Shown: positions 44,060 to 54,787, counted from the stretch's first letter. The stretch: 64,000 bases of DNA from Schistosoma haematobium (GCF_000699445.3 NC_067201.1:23575033-23639032), one strand, 5' to 3'. Numbers and translations: made by a program. The notes: generated by a model not told the origin, from the letters alone.

Positions 44060-44490
44060 CCATCTGACAGTCAGTCAGTTACAACGTAGAACCAGGTACC
44101 TACAAGCATCGGTCCAAGTTGCCATACCTCATTATCACAACAAGTTGAACACCACATTTATAGAAGTAGTTAATTCAATGGTGGTAGTATATAAAAGATT
44201 GCATATAAGGACACAGTACAGAAAGAAAGAAAGATATAAAGCATTTTTCAGCTCACAGTTTAAGTTAAGACAAAGAATGTATACACCTACGCCACTGTGA
44301 TTGATTCTGATCCGTATCACCCAGAGCCTGCAACCATTGAGTACGATAGTTACGCGGACACCAACCAAGTAGTCTGCATCTAACAACATGGCTCACACTA
44401 GAAGTAAGTGACTTCAATAACTGATGCCACATTTTGTTTTGGCCACCCCTAACATTCTTCCAACCATCCTCAACACTAATCACCATTGCT
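44060..44490 (-). mobile_element. R1b LINE, 3' end fragment
   Basis: CTGACAGTCAGTCAGTTACA at the tail side, then the shared R1b 3' sequence, and on the minus strand MVISVEDGWKNVRGGQNKMW, HQLLKSLTSSVSHV, CRLLGWCPRNYRTQWLQAL, GDTDQNQSQW, in one frame from 44486 to 44265. Truncated at 44490. Confidence 0.85.
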
Positions 44491-44881
44491 AACCCATATG
44501 ATAGATTCCATTGTTAACTACCATTCATCTATTTGATAAAAGAATCTAATACTTCTATTCATCTTTATTATTATCTTTATATTATCCTTTTCTTTTATAA
44601 TAAATTAATTATCTTCATTCATTCTTTCTTTCTTCCATTTATTGATGGTTTGATTGATTTATTCAAGGAAATTTACAACTTTCTTCCAATAAAAATAAAT
44701 CAAATCAAATCTAAAACTAAATTAATTAACTGATTAATTAATTAATTTAATTAAAAATTGTTAATCCTTCAATTAAGTTTATTTAAAACAAATAAAAGTT
44801 AACTTTTAATAAAATTGAAATTGTAAACCTGGTGTTTATCAATCTAATACTAAAGAGTAAACAAGTGTGTGTGAGAGAGAA

Positions 44882-45334
44882 GGTGAGTGATTGCGTGGGT
44901 GAGTGAGTGAATGAATGAGCGAGTGAGTGAGTGAGTGAGTGAGTAAGTGAGTGAGTGAGTGAGTGAGTGAGTGAGTGAGTAAGTGAGTGAGTGAGTGAGT
45001 GAGTAAGTGAGTAAGTGAGTGAGTGAGTGAGTAAGTGAGTAAGTGAGTGAGTGAGTGAGTGAGTGAGTGAGTGAGTGAGTGAGTGAGTGAGTGAGTGAGT
45101 GAGTGAGTGAGTGAGTGAGTGAGTGAGTGAGTGAGTGAGGGAGTGAGTGAGTGAGTGAGTGAGTGAGTGAGTGAGTGAGTGAGTGAGTGAGTGAGTGAGT
45201 GAGTGAGTGAGTGAGTGAGTGAGTGAGTGAGTGAGTGAGTGAGTGAGTGAGTGAGTGAGTGAGTGAGTGAGTGAGTGAGTGAGTGAGTGAGTGAGTGAGT
45301 GAGTGAGTGAGTGAGTGAGTGAGTGAGTGAGTAG
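44882..45334 (+). repeat. (GAGT)n tetranucleotide microsatellite, about 450 bp
   Basis: Almost uninterrupted GAGT/TGAG units from about 44930 to 45331, preceded by an imperfect lead-in (GTGTGTGAGAGAGAAGG, GGTGAGTGATTGCG). Interruptions are mainly TAAG for TGAG between 44940 and 45050, plus one GAGG at about 45139. The last 190 bases are perfect, suggesting recent expansion at that side. Confidence 0.98.
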
Positions 45335-45939
45335 AGAAACAGAGATAGAGAGTATTAGAAATTAAATAAGTTGCATATTGTTTATTGTATAGATATTATT
45401 CATACTATTTAATCATTTCTATATAATCCTATATAATAAACATTTATTTTTACTATTGTTTATAGAATTTATTTGTTTATCTAATTGAAAACTAAAAAGA
45501 AGAAAAAAAGAATCATGATTGTATATAACAACAGTGTTTAGTATTAAATTAAGTTGATATTTAGAACAATAATAAATTATATATACTGAAAATAAGAATT
45601 ACAGAATTCACGCCAGTAATAATCGTAATAATAATTGACTGAATCATGTTAAGTTGAATACAAATATATAAGTTGGATACATGTATAAATCGTGTTTCTA
45701 GGTGTAAACATGTAACTATGTCATTTCTACAATCTATTTCTTAATATCTTTATTCATTTCAATAGATTTTTATCAATTAACTAGGTATCGTTTAAAATGT
45801 AATTTGTTTATTTTATGGCAAATGATACGTTGTTTTGTTTGTTTTTTTTTCATTTTCAAAAATCGATAATGTTACAAGAATTGAATCTAGATTGTAAGGT
45901 ATTATCTTATTTGTCATTCAAGACTGATAATATAGTTCT
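45335..45939. other. Unassigned stretch
   Basis: Very A+T-rich, no recognised feature. Confidence 0.4.
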
Positions 45940-46482
45940 ATATTGGTGAAGATGCTGACAAACAATACAGAATCTTCTGACTACTGTAAGCAATAATGTA
46001 TGTATGTTTGGGATGCTTTAGGATTGGGTTCCATTGGCTAGCACTTGAACTCATGATAGGAAGTGAAGTAGTTGAGCGTGGTCTGGTGTATGATGAAATC
46101 TCAGCACGGATATAGAAGGTTCGACTAATTTTTTCCAACTTACGTTATTTATGGTGAAGGCGAGATATCCATCTATCAATCAAAGGACGAGTTCACTGAT
46201 CAGCAGTTTATTCCGTCCTAATTTATGACTGTGAAAAATAGCCATTAAGAGTAGAGGATATTCGTAGGTTACTAGTATTTGATCATAGGTTTCTTCGAAG
46301 CATTGCTCGTCTATCTTGTGACCACCGAGTAAGTAATGCAGTTGTTAGGAAACGGGTACTAGATAGGGATGGCATATCAATTGATGAAGTAGTGAAACTT
46401 CTGTGTGCTAACATGGTATGGAAACTCGAACTGATGTACGTACGCACGAAGTTCTACGTTGTTTCTGACTGACTAACATTTT
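45940..46482 (+). mobile_element. R1c LINE copy with internal deletion
   Basis: Starts within the coding region (GGTGAAGATGCTGACAAACA, the GEDADK block after YADD), runs through ARIQKVR, LSTKGRVHC-like, and VRKRVLDRDGISIDEVVKLL. At about 46402 it jumps to the terminal 3' sequence (ATGGTATGGAAACTCGAACT, GATGTACGTACGCACGAAGT, TGTTTCTGACTGACTAA), skipping roughly 600 bases of coding end and 3' sequence. Confidence 0.8.
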
Positions 46483-47019
46483 AGTGTTTGTGTTCAAATC
46501 GAAACATAGAACTAGTATTTTACGTGTATTAGGTTAATCACTCTTACTTTTCTTTTCAGTAAAAGTGTAATATGTACTATTTTCGAGCATTTCTCTGTTC
46601 ATTTTACGGTTGAGTAATGCAAATAAGGACATGAGTTGGAAATTATACTATCACCTGACAAGTTGGCAACTGAGAGAGAAGATGGGTTAACTGGAACACT
46701 ACTCGATTTATTCCTGATTCAGATTAATGTAAAAAGATACATGAACAAACAAATAGCTAACACGACCACAACGCATTAAACAATTAGAAAATTCGATTAT
46801 GTCCAAACTAAGCGTTAGGGTAGAAAAAATGTAGTACATTTGATTATGTTTGAATTACAATACCTTTGGAACAGCAGAGAATATGTAAGTGAATCATGAA
46901 TCAAATGAAGGCTTATGGCCTATGGCATAACCTAGGGACAGAAATAAATGTCAGTACTTAACAAACTTTGAATGAAAATAATGTCCTCAAAAATAGCTTC
47001 CGTTGATCATCAAGGCCTC
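46483..47019. other. Unassigned stretch
   Basis: No recognised feature. Confidence 0.4.
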
Positions 47020-47145
47020 TTTACTTTTTTATTCACATCACTACCCTTAATTTTCTTCCAGTCTACTTCCACTTCTGTCAGCATTGCTCTCCTGAGGTAG
47101 GGGATAATTAATGAAGCAGCATACACGTAACACGTAGTTCACTAA
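47020..47145 (-). repeat. R1 LINE relic
   Basis: TTTTCTTCCAGTCTACTTCC, GTCAGCATTGCTCTCCTGAG, ATACACGTAACACGTAGTTC correspond to the WKK..R / LPRRAM / GHVLR part of R1 in minus orientation. Very decayed. Confidence 0.5.
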
Positions 47146-47503
47146 TTTTCTGTATCCTATAAGACTATGCTTTCGTTATTAAATATACCGAATTGTACAA
47201 TTCCATGTTGTTCTATTTGATTCCAGTTGAGTATCAAGTTTGTCATGCATCTCATCAACTATTTTAGTGGCTGTGTTAATATGTTGCATGGCAATTGTCA
47301 TTATCGATCTTGTAACAGAATCGTCTGTATTGGAATAGCTCAATCGTTCCTTGTTATGGAAATGTTTTAAGACAGGCGGAAGCCCTAGTAGATATAAACG
47401 TTTTTATCAAGATACAGCTTATGGTTTAGATAAATAAATTGATTACATTAACTGGAAAGCTTACAAATTTCGTGCATGTTTCACATCATTCACACAAATC
47501 AAG

Positions 47504-47716
47504 TTGAAATTACAGTGGGGTGGAGGAGTTCGTGTAACTGAGCAGAGAGAAGTGATCAAGGCTTTGGTAAGCAGAAAACCTGAGGGAACTGTAATTCCAC
47601 TTAATAAAATCCTACATTCAATTGATAAAAAATCCATAAAATGTGACAACAGAACATTTAGTAAATTAATTAGTCAATATGTGATGAAAAGTCGGATAAA
47701 TGTCTGCATTAAATAA
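47504..47716 (+). CDS. Short unassigned open frame (weak)
   Basis: An open frame with MKLQWGGGVRVTEQREVIKA, LVSRKPEGTVIPLNKILHSI and IKCDNRTFSKLISQYV, ending at TAA. Codon use and lack of repeat homology are compatible with a real exon or a short gene remnant. GTAAGC at 47566 inside it could be a donor (exon ending ...EVIKAL). No family recognised; chance is a real possibility. Confidence 0.2.
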   Translation: MKLQWGGGVRVTEQREVIKALVSRKPEGTVIPLNKILHSIDKKSIKCDNRTFSKLISQYVMKSRINVCIK

Positions 47717-47731
47717 GTAATATGATATATC

Positions 47732-47822
47732 AGAAGGGGTTATGTGCATATTCTAGTAATTCTAATATTTGAGATCATGAGCCAATTGAGGCTAGACCAC
47801 CATGGAAAACCTGGAAGCATAT
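47732..47822. repeat. HT element, left-arm fragment
   Basis: ATCAGAAGGGGTTATGTGCA through GAGATCATGAGCCAATTGAG to GGAAAACCTGGAAGCAT, then unrelated sequence. A second, shorter arm-like piece (TTAGACCACCACTGAAAACC) lies at 47884. Confidence 0.75.
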
Positions 47823-48364
47823 GTGATATATGGTTAAATATTAGGAATCATATTTCACATTTTAAATCATTAACTGATCTTAGTTAGACCACCACTGAAA
47901 ACCTGGGAGGATAGAATTATCTAAAACTAGAACAAATTTGTAAAGAGGACAAGATTCTCATTGATTGATCGGTATTATCATGTTTGTTTAGTCCAAAATG
48001 TATCACTGCTCCTTATATCTCCAAAATATGTAGCTCATAGCCTGTAACATAAGTCAATATATGGTAAGACAGTTTAAGCAGGTTATGAAATTTGAAGACA
48101 AGCACAAGTGCAAAATATTTGATCAAAGGTGTTTTTTGAAGATTGATTGTGTTTTGTGAAACAATTCAGTGCGTAGTTCTGTCATTAGGTCTAGCGTAAT
48201 AAGTAGAATGAACAAGTTCATTATTGAGGCTACGAACTTTGACTAACTGAGGTAGTTAGATAATATTTCTTGTATATCTATTCATCACCTACCTGGATGA
48301 CCAATGTTGACTTCCAAATCTGTAGGTTAGAAAAAACGAGTGTGGAATTACTGAAGACGTGACA
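47823..48364. other. Unassigned stretch
   Basis: No recognised feature apart from the short arm-like piece at 47884. Confidence 0.35.
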
Positions 48365-48455
48365 TTGTTGTGTGTACTACTAATGTCTACAGATGTAAGT
48401 AGAATGTATCATCAATCGAAAGGGACTGTTAGTCTGAGCCATATCGAGATGAGGA
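48365..48455 (+). repeat. LTR-G-related fragment
   Basis: GTGTGTACTACTAATGTCTA, GATGTAAGTAGAATGTATCA, TCAATCGAAAGGGACTG correspond to 19312-19370. Isolated piece. Confidence 0.55.
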
Positions 48456-49229
48456 GACTTCCTGATTGAGACCAACAGTACACACGTAATTCGTGTTTGG
48501 TGGTGTTAGCTATTCCTTCTGAGATAGAAATTGTTCTGTATGTATCATATTGTTCATGCTTAGATCCTTGTAAATTTTACTTGTGTTGTTGTAATTTTCT
48601 CTCGTCTTACCGATTCGAGATGTGGTAACTTGAAGTGATCGATGCATACTCGCAACCAGATCTCACGTAGAGAATGACTGACTTATTTCTCTACATAGTC
48701 AGCTACTTAACCTCCTGTTCTATGTTCATTGTTTACGAACAGGTTTATCATAGGTTCAAATGACTTTTAACTTTTTGATACATCATAACCTCATTTTCAC
48801 TAATGTTGTTTATGTCAGTCAAATAGATTGGATCGTAATGACAGCTAAAGAGTTGTATAATCTCTCTTTAGTCTGATTATCGATTAGTTCGCCTATATTG
48901 TCACTAGGATAGATGACCTATATATTAATCCACGAATCGACAAATGAGCAAAAATTAAAATGTTAACACTAATTGATGTTCGAGCTCCTAATCTAGTGGG
49001 TAATCAGAAGATAAAGCAGATCAATTCTCTGCTGGACTTAACTCAGTCATGACTCAGAACTCATACAACAATGTACTTGAAATATCTGATTGTGTATAGC
49101 AATGGATTTAGGAGGTTACAATGTGAATGTACTCTCGTCATAAGTCCTAGAGGACCAGATTGATAAGGGAATAATTCATGTTCAATCTAGAATAATAAGA
49201 TAAATGACAACCATTTATGGATCAAATAG
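48456..49229. other. Unassigned stretch
   Basis: No recognised feature. Confidence 0.4.
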
Positions 49230-49595
49230 AAGCTTAGAAATTCCAATAGTCGAAATCATGAGTCAATTGAAGCTAGACCACCACGGAAAACCTGGGAGCA
49301 CTAGATGGCTGTTTCGTCTCATGATGGGACTCCTCAGTAGTGTGCATCTAAGATCCCATCTCGCAAGGTTCGAACCTAGGACCTATCGGTCTCGCATGCG
49401 AGCTCTTAACCACTAGACCATTGAGCGTACATCCAATGGTGTTCATGTCTAACTTCAACCAACCCATGAAATTGAGTGACACATCCACCAATGTCTACTA
49501 TCTCACAATAGGGCGAAATGGCCGTCCAATGCTTCAAGATTTTCCGTGACGGTTTAGATTCAAATGACTCATAATCTCAACTTTTGAAAATAAAT
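49230..49595. mobile_element. HT element with both arms and complete tRNA-like module (minus)
   Basis: Left arm TCCAATAGTCGAAATCATGA to CCACGGAAAACCTGGG, ribozyme complement, B box as AAGGTTCGAACCTAGG, A-box side as AACCACTAGACCATTGAGCG. Then spacer CATGTCTAACTTCAACCAAC, then the second arm GGGCGAAATGGCCGTCCAAT to GACTCATAATCTCAAC. The best copy for seeing the whole plan of the family. Confidence 0.85.
49298..49343 (-). ncRNA. Hammerhead ribozyme motif of the HT family, core intact
   Basis: Minus strand: stem I strand ACACTA, core CTGAGGA (complement at 49331-49337), stem II GTCCC...GAGAC (three pairs plus one C-A mismatch) with loop ATCAT, GAAA (49312-49315), short stem III in ACAGCCAT, triplet ATC, stem I return TAGTGC. 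The stem I base next to the core is A-T here and G-C in most copies, so pairing is kept. NUH rule satisfied by ATC. Stem III keeps only its closing A-U pair. Confidence 0.65.
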
Positions 49596-50405
49596 TACTG
49601 TTTTTCATTCATTGTATAAGTAAGAGAATAATTAAAATGTTTAAATGCATTTTATTCTATTAACTTCTATATACATATAATATAAACATCAGCACGACAG
49701 AATTAAACTGAGGCGTCTAGACATATGCGTGACACTATCAAGACCTCAATAACTATCTATATACATAATATAAATGTATAGTTTCTTTTTAATATATCAA
49801 CAAAGTCATAGTATATGAGATATTATTATTCGTTTTACTTCACGCTTACTACTACTACTTCTACTTTCATTACTACTATTAGTAGTATTACTAAAGTCTA
49901 AGGTGTTAGAAAATTCTGCATACATACATAGATCAACATATATCGAATTAATAGTGACCGAATAACTTAGAATTCATTTTCAATTCAATAGAATAATCAA
50001 CGTGTAAATTTACACGATACAAAACTACATTTTGTTCTTTCTTTTTTTATTTACTTCTTTTTTTTCTTTTTTTTTATTTTTTTTCTTTTGGTGAGTAAAA
50101 TTTTTTTTATGTAAATTAGATGAAAAGAAAATTGATAATCTAAAAAAAAAAAATAAAGGAGAATATTAACGTTTTCATTCATTCATTCATTCTTTCTTTA
50201 TATCTATTTTTCATGCATGAAAAATTAATTAGTTGACCGAAAAATTTTGTTCTTTTCTTATCTTTGGTTCTTTTCTTTATAGGTCAAATAACAGTTTTAA
50301 GAAACGGTCGGTAATATTGATTTTGAGTGATATTAGTAAAAGTATACAGTGTTATTTTTCTCTCTTTCTCTCTCTTACTCTCTGAACAAAAAGCTCATTT
50401 AGCTT
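49596..50405. other. Simple-sequence stretch
   Basis: TACTACTACTTCTACTTTCA tract near 49848, a long T-rich tract at 50037-50110, and a CATTCATTCATTCATTC tract near 50177. No gene. Confidence 0.6.
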
Positions 50406-51066
50406 TTACCAACTTACGTCAGTAGTTATGGCAAAAGCGAGATATTAATCAATCAATTAAGGATGAGTATATCGTGCGGTAGTTTGTTCTGTTTGACTTG
50501 GCCATTATGAGTAGAAGATATTTGTAAGCTATTAGTATTTGACCACAGATGCTTTAGAAATATTGCTCGTATCTTCTGGGATCACTGGGTAATTAATAGT
50601 GAGATTAGACGTAGGGTATTAGGGAATGATGGTCAATCAGTTGATGACGTTGTAAATCTTTATCGACTGAGATGGTTGGGCCACGTTGTTGTGTTGCGTA
50701 TGCTTGAACACCGATTAACACGACGCGCAATGTTGACTAGTGTTGAGGATGGTTGAAAAGAAGTTAGAGGTGGCCAAAATAAAAAGTGATATCATTGCTT
50801 GAAGTGACTAAGTTCTAGTCTGAGTCATGTTGTTAGATGCAGACTACTTGGTTGATGTTTGCGTGACTATCATACCCAATAGTTGGAGACTGTGTTTGAT
50901 ATATGGCTGAGAATCGATCTTAATGGAGTAGGTGTATACGTCCTTTGTCTTAACCTAAACTGTGAGCTGTATATTGCTTTATATCTTTCTTTCTGTCAAC
51001 TAATTCTTCCTTCCTGTACTATATCCTTATACACAATCTTTTATATATTACCACCACTGAATTGAC
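50406..51066 (+). mobile_element. R1b LINE copy, decayed
   Basis: Starts in CCAACTTACGTCAGTAGTTA (the NLRHLW region), passes LLVFDHRCFRNIARIFWDH, then LRWLGHVVVLRMLEHRLTRR in broken frames, and the 3' end GATGCAGACTACTTGGTTGA. It ends without the (GTCA)n tail, at CCACCACTGAATTGACTA. Over 50580-51060 it is nearly the same as 60920-61410. Confidence 0.85.
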
Positions 51067-51159
51067 TATAAAATGAATGACTATAAAATCATCTACACCT
51101 TAATAGATCATACAATTTAGATCGAACCTGTTAAATCATTGATTGATTACTGATCCGAG

Positions 51160-51775
51160 ATATATAGTTAGTTATAGGTAATATGGAATCTGGAGTATGT
51201 GTACATCGGTTCAAGTTGCCCCATTATATCAATCCAACAAGATCAACTTATAAAGACAAATCTCATAATAGGGGAAGTTGGAACTGTATTAGTGATATTA
51301 GAAAAAACTAGGCATGGACAATATGATTATAGAAGAAGGAATGAATTTTAAGATAATTTTTGAACTTAAGATCCACTAGAAGATGTAGATTGAATAAAGG
51401 TATCTTAAGGGGTGATAGTGATATATGAGATGTTATCTACTTCCCGTTTATTAACACTGTTAAAGCATGCTTCTTTTGGTAGCTGAAAAAGAAATCATTT
51501 TAAGTGTTGATCTTGACCGCCTGGGGATATAATTACAGAAACCGACAGATGACTGCTTGAGGCTCGTTATACGCATCTTTTTATGAATTATTTTCAAATG
51601 TTCTAAAAGAAGACAAGTGGTGAGCGCGTCTACGTCATTGCAGCAGGTTCTGAACCATATCACCCAAAATCTCTAACTATTGATTACGATTATCTTGTAA
51701 ACCCTAACCAGGTAGTCTACACTTACTATCATGGCTCAATTCAACAGTCACTGACTTCATGCACTGCTATATGCA
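51160..51775 (-). repeat. Mixture of R1 and RF relics
   Basis: 51200-51270 is an R1 3' piece (ACATCGGTTCAAGTTGCC). 51510-51620 resembles RF (TGACTGCTTGAGGCTCGTTA, CATCTTTTTATGAATTATTT). 51640-51770 is R1 coding end in minus orientation (CAGGTTCTGAACCATATCAC, AACCAGGTAGTCTACAC). All decayed. Confidence 0.55.
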
Positions 51776-51924
51776 GTACAGAGCGTGAACTAAATAGATT
51801 AAATACTAAGTGTATGGTAACAAAAGTAGGGTAACCCATAGTTGTGTTTACGCTGACACACATATATCCTTCCGTTGGCTGGATAAACTTGTTTGGATTG
51901 ATTTCCTAACTCAAAGTATAACCA

Positions 51925-52150
51925 GATAATTAAGATCGTGAATTGACGAATGTTAGACCACCATTGAAAACCTAGGAGCATTAGATAGCCGTTTCGTCCC
52001 AATATGGGAGTCCTCAGCAGTGCGCATCCACGATTTCGCAGGAGGATTCGAACCCACGACCTTAAGTCTCGCGGGCTAAAGCCTAACATTCAGACCAGTG
52101 GGCCGATATCCAGTGATGTTCAAGTTTCACTTCAACCAACTGACGATATT
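51925..52150. mobile_element. HT element, left arm and tRNA-like module (minus)
   Basis: GATCGTGAATTGACGAATGT, CCACCATTGAAAACCTAGGA, ribozyme complement, GAGGATTCGAACCCACGA (B box), AGACCAGTGGGCCGATATCC (A-box side), spacer CAACTGACGATATTGCGTGA. The second arm is missing. Confidence 0.75.
51978..52023 (-). ncRNA. Hammerhead motif of the HT family, core kept, stem II base changed
   Basis: Minus strand: GCACTG, CTGAGGA, then CTCCC...GGGAC (the first pair of stem II is C-C instead of G-C; four good pairs follow), GAAA, ACGGCTAT, cleavage triplet ATC. Loss of the first stem II pair is expected to hurt activity. Confidence 0.5.
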
Positions 52151-53384
52151 GCGTGACCATCAGATATTCAGATCAACACTTTCTGTATATGTCTTCATTG
52201 AAACTGGTTTATTTAAAGAGTTAAATCATTACTTAAGTATTTCTTGAAGATCCATGTGAATTAATGTTTACTCGTCACAACTAGACCATCTGGATATATC
52301 TGGAAAGTATTAGGTAGCTGTTTCGTCCTAGTATGGGACTTCTTATCAACACACACCTAAGTCTATGTATATTTTTAAATCGGAAAGCTTTAAACCTAAC
52401 TAAAAAGCATGATGTCTTTAAACTAGTAGACTAAAAGCCGTTAATTTCAGTGAGGTCAACCGGGTGTATATGATTTCATAGGTGTACAGTACTAACTATA
52501 TATGACAATACAGGGTTTAAAACTTTCTTTAGTTCTCTGACTGACGTTATTTCACACCAGAAGCTATTTTCAAACTTGAAAAATCCCTGGACAAAATATT
52601 TTATATGATTAAAACAATCGTATATTCATATACTCGTGAAAATTAGAAAGCACTGGATAGATGTTTCTCTCAATGAGGGAAAACTGAACAGTCTGTGTCC
52701 AAGAAAGTCATACATTTCTGAGATATTCTGTAACAAGTTAACTAAAGAAACATGGTACCTCATTCATTTAGTCTGAAAGTAACCTTGCTAAATCATCTGA
52801 TATGGTCTTAGAAACCAAAAATTATTAAACATCTTTTTCATCATTTTTTTCCCATCTTTTCAGTTATGCTCAATCAAGCAAGATCTTAAAAGGAATCAAG
52901 CTTTATATGTGTCATTTTTAATATTCACATGAGCACAAATGTTGATCAATCTCACATTCATTCGTTAATCAACTTCTCACCTACTAAAAACTAACTTGCT
53001 TTTTGAATTTCAGTAGCCTTTTCAAACATTTAGACCGTCTACTTTTCAAATTGTGCAAATATTCCATGTAACCTTTATGGTTTAGTTTCATGTAATTAAT
53101 TATGAATGCTAAATTGTATGTACCCACGTATCATTATTATTAGAAAAAAACAAGCTTGAAACTTACTGCAATACGAGGAAACACCTACAGTTTTTGGCAT
53201 ATTTTCTTCTTTACCGATCCTTTAAGAAAAAAAATCATAAAAGAATAAATTACAATTTATACATTTTTATACATGAATGGATGAGTGGAAAATCATACTG
53301 GGTAACAGTTGAACTAGTAGAAATGTTTGATAATTGAGAATAGATTTCTATAAATAAATACGATCTGAATAGAATGGGGGTAGG
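52151..53384. other. Mostly unassigned; short HT relics
   Basis: 52285-52350 (CTAGACCATCTGGATATATC, GCTGTTTCGTCCTAGTATGG) is an HT arm relic. The remainder holds nothing I recognise. Confidence 0.45.
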
Positions 53385-53800
53385 TGTGGAGATTGTAGTA
53401 ATTTTAATAGTTGAATTCATGAGTCGATCTAAGCTATATCGCCATAAAAAATCTGAAAGCACTGGATGGCCATTTCGTCCCAGTATGGAACTCCTCAGTA
53501 CTATTGCACCTCCGCGATCCCGTACATAGGACTCGAAATCTAGACCTTCGGTTTCATGCGCGAGTGCTTAACTTCTAGACCATTGGAGCCGACATAACTA
53601 ACTTCAACCAATCTATGATATTGCACGACCGTCCGTCATTGTCTTCAGTGAGTTACTACCTCACAACAGACACGGTTAAACTCCACTGGTCACGGATGTG
53701 CACTGCTTAGGATGAAACGAACGTCCAGTGCTTCCAGGTTTTCAATGGTGGTCTAGCTTAAATCGATTCATGAATCCAACGATTAGAAAAGAAATTCCTC
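53385..53800. mobile_element. HT element with both arms
   Basis: Left arm GTGTGGAGATTGTAGTAATT to AAATCTGAAAGCACTGG, ribozyme complement, GGACTCGAAATCTAGACC (decayed B box), TCTAGACCATTGGAGCCGAC, spacer GTCATTGTCTTCAGTGAGTT and CTCCACTGGTCACGGATGTG, right arm GATGAAACGAACGTCCAGTG to TCGATTCATGAATCCAACG. Symmetric about its centre. Confidence 0.8.
53458..53505 (-). ncRNA. Hammerhead motif of the HT family, core kept, stem I lost
   Basis: Minus strand: CTGAGGA (complement 53492-53498), stem II GTTCC/GGGAC (five pairs incl. one G-U), GAAA, stem III ATGGCCAT (symmetric change from ACGGCCGT), ATC, CAGTGC. The 5' strand of stem I is altered (GCAATAGTA), so pairing with CAGTGC is lost. Confidence 0.5.
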
Positions 53801-53874
53801 TAAATATACAACTGATGCTGGAAAATGTTCTACTCTAACAAAATTTCAAGCGTTAATTAAACCTATTATTATTC

Positions 53875-53992
53875 CTGCTTCGGTTTGGGCACCCTGGTAG
53901 TATCTCAGCCCTCACACAAATCGAATGATTTATGTGGCGCATGTCTATTTGGTGCCTCCTTTGTACCAATGTTTATGTGTTTAAATAAAATT
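53875..53992 (+). repeat. RA repeat, 3' end
   Basis: TGCTTCGGTTTGGGCACCCT to TTATGTGTTTAAATAAAATT. The 3' ~115 bases of RA, ending less than 100 bases before the start codon of the candidate gene at 54086. Confidence 0.85.
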
Positions 53993-54085
53993 GTTATAAT
54001 TACATTATTTCCATAAATTTATTCATTTTTTTTTCTAATCGAATTCAAGTGTTCAACTAATTGATTTCAATTAAATGTAACTACA

Positions 54086-54731
54086 ATGTTAACTCAATCA
54101 CCTGTACAAGAAACTTCATTAAATTATCAACATGTAAATTCAACAACAAAACGACAATTATCATCATTTCCCATTTCAAATCAACAATCTTTACCAACAA
54201 CACATCAAGAAATTGCAGTTACATCAAATTTAATAGATATACAACAACAAAATCAATCTATACCATCTAAAGATCGTCCATTAAGTGATGCAGATCTTAC
54301 TTTGAATAAAATTAAATCTCCTTCTGGAATTCCTCGATTGTTCTCTTTGAATGATTCGATTGCTAACAGATTGAATAATAATAATAATAATAATAAAAGT
54401 AGTAACAATAATAATTCATCTCCAAATAATTCTCCAAATGAACAAAATGATGAGAATCGCATGTCAAATGGTAATGCTTGTAACACTAATAATACTACAA
54501 CCAATTATACAAATACGAATACGAATAATAATCATAATTCGATATATTCAAACAATATCTCAACAGATCATTCAACCTTACAATCAAATTCATCTTATCC
54601 ACAAAAATATTTACCAACAAAGTATAATACATTATCATCACCAAATGGTTCTGGTAATCAACGTGTTAGCCGACCACGTACTATTAATACAATACAACCA
54701 GGGAATAGACAAGATCGAACAATGTCTGAAC
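54086..54731 (+). CDS. Asparagine-rich coding exon, first coding exon of a candidate gene
   Basis: Open frame from ATG at 54086 to a GTAAGT donor at 54732, 215 codons plus one base. An in-frame TGA at 54062-54064 precedes the ATG, so this ATG is the likely start; a T-rich tract ending TTCAAG at 54050 could be an acceptor for a 5' UTR exon. The protein is low-complexity: Ser/Thr/Gln/Asn-rich start, a more structured patch SKDRPLSDADLTLNKIKSPS and GIPRLFSLNDSIANRL (residues ~62-97), an Asn run, and a conserved-looking end SRPRTINTIQPGNRQDRTMS. Joined to the exon at 61645 it continues EHPHKSVDTESDTSS. No signal peptide or known domain; family not recognised. Likely a cytoplasmic or nuclear scaffold-type N-terminus, by composition only. 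Confidence 0.65.
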
Positions 54732-54787
54732 GTAAGTTATTTTTGTTTGTGTTTCATTTATCTGTAGTTTATTTAATCGCTTTTTGA

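Noticed and set aside
44882..45334. CRISPR-like array
   Set aside because: It is a plain tetranucleotide repeat without spacers, in a metazoan sequence.
54253..54504. Leucine-rich minus-strand frame (VVVLLVLQAL, LLLLLLLLLL)
   Set aside because: It is the complement of the Asn-codon (AAT/AAC) runs of the plus-strand exon.
54732..54787. Continuation of the Asn-rich protein as KLFLFVFHLSVVYLIAF (a membrane-like tail)
   Set aside because: It follows a strong GTAAGT donor and is best read as intron; the hydrophobic tail is typical of T-rich intron sequence.
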